From the NCBI GenBank assembly GCA_041477005.1, contig JBGOUJ010000396.1:1-7347 (forward strand): a DNA stretch of 7,347 nt. Direction: 5' to 3'. This document shows, piece after piece, positions 5,664 to 7,347 of this stretch (position 1 is its first letter; each line of letters opens with the position of its first letter). The position numbers and the translations under genes were made by a program. The DNA comes from JBGOUJ01 sp041477005 (GTDB lineage Bacteria > Acidobacteriota > Terriglobia > Bryobacterales > JACQDG01). The notes below the pieces were generated by a model. The model ran no database searches. It was given only the letters and a program-made list of their open reading frames with translations, and was not told the origin of the DNA.

Positions 5664-5684
5664 CACCCGGCTAAACGACGGGTG
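5664..5684. terminator. Weak hairpin downstream of the Cys-motif/HTH gene
   Basis: CACCCG (5664-5669) and CGGGTG (5679-5684) form a 6-bp stem with a 9-base loop, 57 bp after the stop of the plus-strand gene. The only T-run (TTTT at 5705) is 20 bases further on, so intrinsic termination here is doubtful. Confidence 0.25.
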
Positions 5685-5739
5685 GTGCGCAGAGACGCGT
5701 GCTGTTTTAACTAGAGATAAACGGCTCGGCCACAGCATT

Positions 5740-5834
5740 TTCCAATCCAGAAATGAGCCTGAAACCGGGGTTTGATTCCAATACGGTATGAGCCTGAAAG
5801 CGGACTTCGTTTCCAATACGGTATGAGCCTGAAA
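5740..5834 (+). repeat. Left-end array: three transposase-site-like units
   Basis: Units at 5740-5764, 5776-5799 and 5811-5834. The inner two are identical over their 24 bases, with TTCCAATACGG leading into TATGAGCCTGAAA. The outermost differs in the middle (CCAGA in place of ACGGT, one base longer). Start-to-start spacing is 36 and 35 bp. The inner copies look like duplicates, while the outermost is presumably the terminal cleavage copy. Confidence 0.92.
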
Positions 5835-5905
5835 GCAAGGGCAGGAGCTGGGGTTCTGCTGAGTGGTTTCTCCTTTGGGGTAGGCCCGTAAGCGGGGGAT
5901 GGGGT

Positions 5906-5944
5906 GCAGGGCAAGGGGGCGGCGTTTGAGTCCCCTTGCCCTGC
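5906..5944. terminator. Perfect 13-bp stem-loop downstream of the transposase gene
   Basis: GCAGGGCAAGGGG (5906-5918) and CCCCTTGCCCTGC (5932-5944) are exact reverse complements with a 13-base loop. It lies 50 bp beyond the transposase stop in the direction of transcription. No U-run follows on the minus strand, so it is either a factor-assisted terminator, a barrier protecting the RNA end, or a structure limiting read-through from the flanking gene into the transposase. Confidence 0.6.
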
Positions 5945-5993
5945 CCATTACTGCAGAGAACTTCTGCCCGGCTGGCTTGTTCCGCCGCCGGCT

Positions 5994-7244
5994 TCAGGGG
6001 CCCCTGCGGTTGGTGCGGCACGGCGCCAACAAGGTGAGCTTGGCCTGCTGCATCTTCCGCGCCGCCTCGGTGTCGCTCATCCGCTGGGCCTGGCGTTGGA
6101 GCAACTCGGGGGTGATGCCGGGCTTCAAGTATTGCTGCCAGCCCGACAGGGAGGTCAGCTTTTCCAACGGCGTGCGATAATCCGCAGGCCGATAGACGCG
6201 TTTCCTCTTGCCCCTGGCCAAGGTCTGGATGGTCGCATAGCCGCACGGCCGGTGGTAATTCAAGTAGGGATTCAACTGCGACGTGTAGAACTTCTGGAAG
6301 GCGGCGGCGTGCTCGGCCGGGATCGGTCCATAGCCGATATGCTTGCGCACCACCGCGCCATTTTTGCCTTCCACCAGAGCGTTGTCGGTGGTGTGGTAGG
6401 CCCGCGATTTGGTGAACTCCACCAGCAACTTGTCCAACAGCTTGGCCACTTGGTGGTTGATGAACTCCGATCCGTTGTCGCAGTGGAAGCCCAGAATACG
6501 AAAGGGAAACTGATGCAGGATGGCTTCCAGCACCGGTACCAGATGTCGCTCCGAAATCGTCTCCACACAGCCCACCACCTGCCACTGCGTGACCGTATCG
6601 ACCGCATTGATGTGATACAGCCCCGCCTGGCCATCGTGGTCCCCTTGATGCACCGTGTCGACCCGCAAATAGCCCGGCTGGCCTTGCGGGTCCGGCTTGC
6701 GCCGTTCCCCAATCGATACCTGCCGGGCTTGGGTGTGCCGTACCCGCACCCGCTGGCGCCGATAGGTCTCCGACTCGCGCAGGTTGTAGATGTGGGAAAC
6801 CGAGATCTGGGCCAGCCGCTCGTACTCCGTCTTGCCGTAGACCTGGAACTCTCGCCATAAGATGTGCCGGATCGCCGCTCCAGACAGATCCTCGTGGGCC
6901 CCGTCGACGCTGGCCAACAAGACCACATCGGCCGCTGCATAGCGCCGCCGAAAACCGGCCCGGCCTGCGGGCCGCCGCTCTACCCGCCGGCTCTGCTTCC
7001 AGCGCGCAATCAGTCGCGTGACCTGGGCTCGGCTCAGCCCGGTGACCTTGGCCAGAAAGCGCCGTACGATCCCCCGTTGCCCTTTGCTGAGCCGTCGATA
7101 CCCTTGTGCTTGCAGCAGTCCTTCGATAAATCCATAGATCCTTTCTTTGCCTTCTACCGTCAGTGCCAGTTTCCGGCTCCCCTGGATAAACTCCTCCATC
7201 TCGGCCAGGGTCAGCCGCTCTAAGTTCTGCATGGTGATTGTCAT
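5994..7244 (-). CDS. IS transposase, integrase catalytic core (D,D(35)E)
   Basis: A 416-aa DNA transposase that cuts and joins the element ends. The N-terminal 110 residues are helical and basic, with a likely DNA-binding HTH (about 57-81, including GLSRAQVTRLIARW). The rve/retroviral-integrase fold covers about residues 190-300 with the acid triad Asp196 (LRVDTVHQGD), Asp256 (FHCDNGSEF) and Glu292 (ALVEGKNG). Exactly 35 residues separate the last two, the canonical D,D(35)E spacing. The reading frame is intact from the first ATG to a stop at 5994, so the element may still be active. A second in-frame ATG lies four codons in, at 7232. The first ATG sits in the loop of a 6-bp inverted repeat (7232-7250), and the Shine-Dalgarno is weak (GGTGA), consistent with low expression. 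The family is not assigned. Confidence 0.9.
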   Translation of the reverse strand: MTITMQNLERLTLAEMEEFIQGSRKLALTVEGKERIYGFIEGLLQAQGYRRLSKGQRGIVRRFLAKVTGLSRAQVTRLIARWKQSRRVERRPAGRAGFRRRYAAADVVLLASVDGAHEDLSGAAIRHILWREFQVYGKTEYERLAQISVSHIYNLRESETYRRQRVRVRHTQARQVSIGERRKPDPQGQPGYLRVDTVHQGDHDGQAGLYHINAVDTVTQWQVVGCVETISERHLVPVLEAILHQFPFRILGFHCDNGSEFINHQVAKLLDKLLVEFTKSRAYHTTDNALVEGKNGAVVRKHIGYGPIPAEHAAAFQKFYTSQLNPYLNYHRPCGYATIQTLARGKRKRVYRPADYRTPLEKLTSLSGWQQYLKPGITPELLQRQAQRMSDTEAARKMQQAKLTLLAPCRTNRRGP

Positions 7245-7250
7245 TCACCA
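7232..7250 (-). promoter_or_regulatory. Small stem-loop holding the transposase start codon
   Basis: TGGTGA and TCACCA form a perfect 6-bp inverted repeat with a 7-base loop containing the first ATG of the transposase; the GGTGA arm is the only Shine-Dalgarno-like sequence. In RNA it could lower initiation, as many IS do by other means. As DNA it could be a repressor site. Confidence 0.4.
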
Positions 7251-7278
7251 GCAGGATCCCCGTTTCACCACCCCTCCG

Positions 7279-7336
7279 TCTCAGGCTCATACCGTGTTGG
7301 AAACAAACTCCCCCTTCAGGCTCATCCCGATTGGAA
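7279..7336 (-). repeat. Right-end array: two visible transposase-site-like units
   Basis: Units at 7279-7302 and 7314-7336 are inverted copies of the left-end sites (minus strand TTCCAACACGG then TATGAGCCTGA, and TTCCAATCGGG then ATGAGCCTGA), about 35 bp apart. After the outer one the minus-strand context GGGGTTTG repeats the spacer found between the first and second left-end units, which suggests a third unit just beyond the window. Confidence 0.88.
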
Positions 7337-7347
7337 ACAAACCCCTC

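Larger units (their letters stand above)
5618..5712. repeat. 9-bp inverted repeat after the Cys-motif/HTH gene
   Basis: AGTTAAAAC at 5618-5626 and its exact reverse complement GTTTTAACT at 5704-5712 are separated by 77 bp. They bracket the heptamer array at 5631-5658 and the hairpin at 5664-5684. This may be chance, a long stem in RNA, or a trace of a small mobile or insertion site next to the IS. Confidence 0.4.
5738..7347 (-). mobile_element. Insertion sequence with D,D(35)E transposase and multi-site ends (right end cut off)
   Basis: A single transposase gene is bracketed by inverted arrays of a shared site of about 24 bp with conserved TTCCAA and ATGAGCCTGA parts. Three copies stand at the left and two at the right, all with the TTCCAA end pointing outward. 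The visible length is at least 1.6 kb. The exact left tip is uncertain (near 5713-5740), and target-site duplications cannot be checked because the right tip is outside the window. Most IS carry one terminal inverted repeat per end; multiple binding sites per end recall Mu, Tn7 and Tn552-type elements. I do not assign an IS family. Confidence 0.85.

Noticed and set aside
5740..5834. CRISPR-like array with 24-bp repeats and 11-bp spacers
   Set aside because: The same units occur inverted at the other side of the transposase, which identifies them as IS-end binding sites.
5707..7290. Long minus-strand frame overlapping the transposase (527 codons)
   Set aside because: It is out of frame with the D,D(35)E protein, shows no integrase motifs and runs through both end arrays, so it is a high-GC shadow frame.

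Overview
The window is a GC-rich bacterial chromosome segment. It carries a fatty-acid beta-oxidation operon on the minus strand, a regulatory gap with a divergent gene for a zinc-motif/helix-turn-helix protein, and an insertion sequence whose right end runs off the window. I think an Acidobacteriota bacterium (Solibacter/Bryobacterales type) is most likely. The reasons are the overall composition, the style of the FadN-like protein, the small Cys-motif/HTH protein (which I associate with that phylum from memory), and the intergenic heptamer repeats. This placement is an inference and was not tested by any search.

Positions 4636 down to 1 (minus strand) read as one transcription unit. A Xre-type regulator with an S24/LexA-like C-terminal domain comes first. 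It is followed 44 bp later by a FadN-type 3-hydroxyacyl-CoA dehydrogenase/enoyl-CoA hydratase (792 aa), then a FadA thiolase (391 aa), and finally the first 21 codons of an acyl-CoA dehydrogenase (FadE-like) cut by the left edge. The gene order and sizes match the fadN-fadA-fadE operon of Bacillus. Together these enzymes cover the dehydrogenation, hydration, second dehydrogenation and thiolysis steps that shorten an acyl-CoA by two carbons. The fadA-fadE gap (66-312) is almost filled by 7-bp tandem repeats in two opposed arrays that can fold into a long imperfect hairpin around a small GC apex.

Positions 4637-4904 are an AT-rich regulatory region between the divergent xre gene and the plus-strand gene at 4905-5606. 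It holds a 7-bp inverted repeat over the xre ribosome binding site, a second pair of AATAGG/CCTATT half sites reaching the -35 of the plus-strand promoter, and a 5'-leader hairpin before a strong Shine-Dalgarno. The plus-strand gene encodes a protein of unknown function with a C-x2-C...C-x-C cluster and a predicted helix-turn-helix.

Positions of about 5738 to the right edge are an insertion sequence. It has a 416-aa D,D(35)E integrase-type transposase (minus strand) and unusual ends built of repeated binding-site-like units spaced about 35 bp apart: three at the left end and two visible at the right end, in inverted orientation. Three different intergenic gaps each contain short arrays in exact 7-bp register but with unrelated heptamer sequences, which suggests a genome-wide repeat style.
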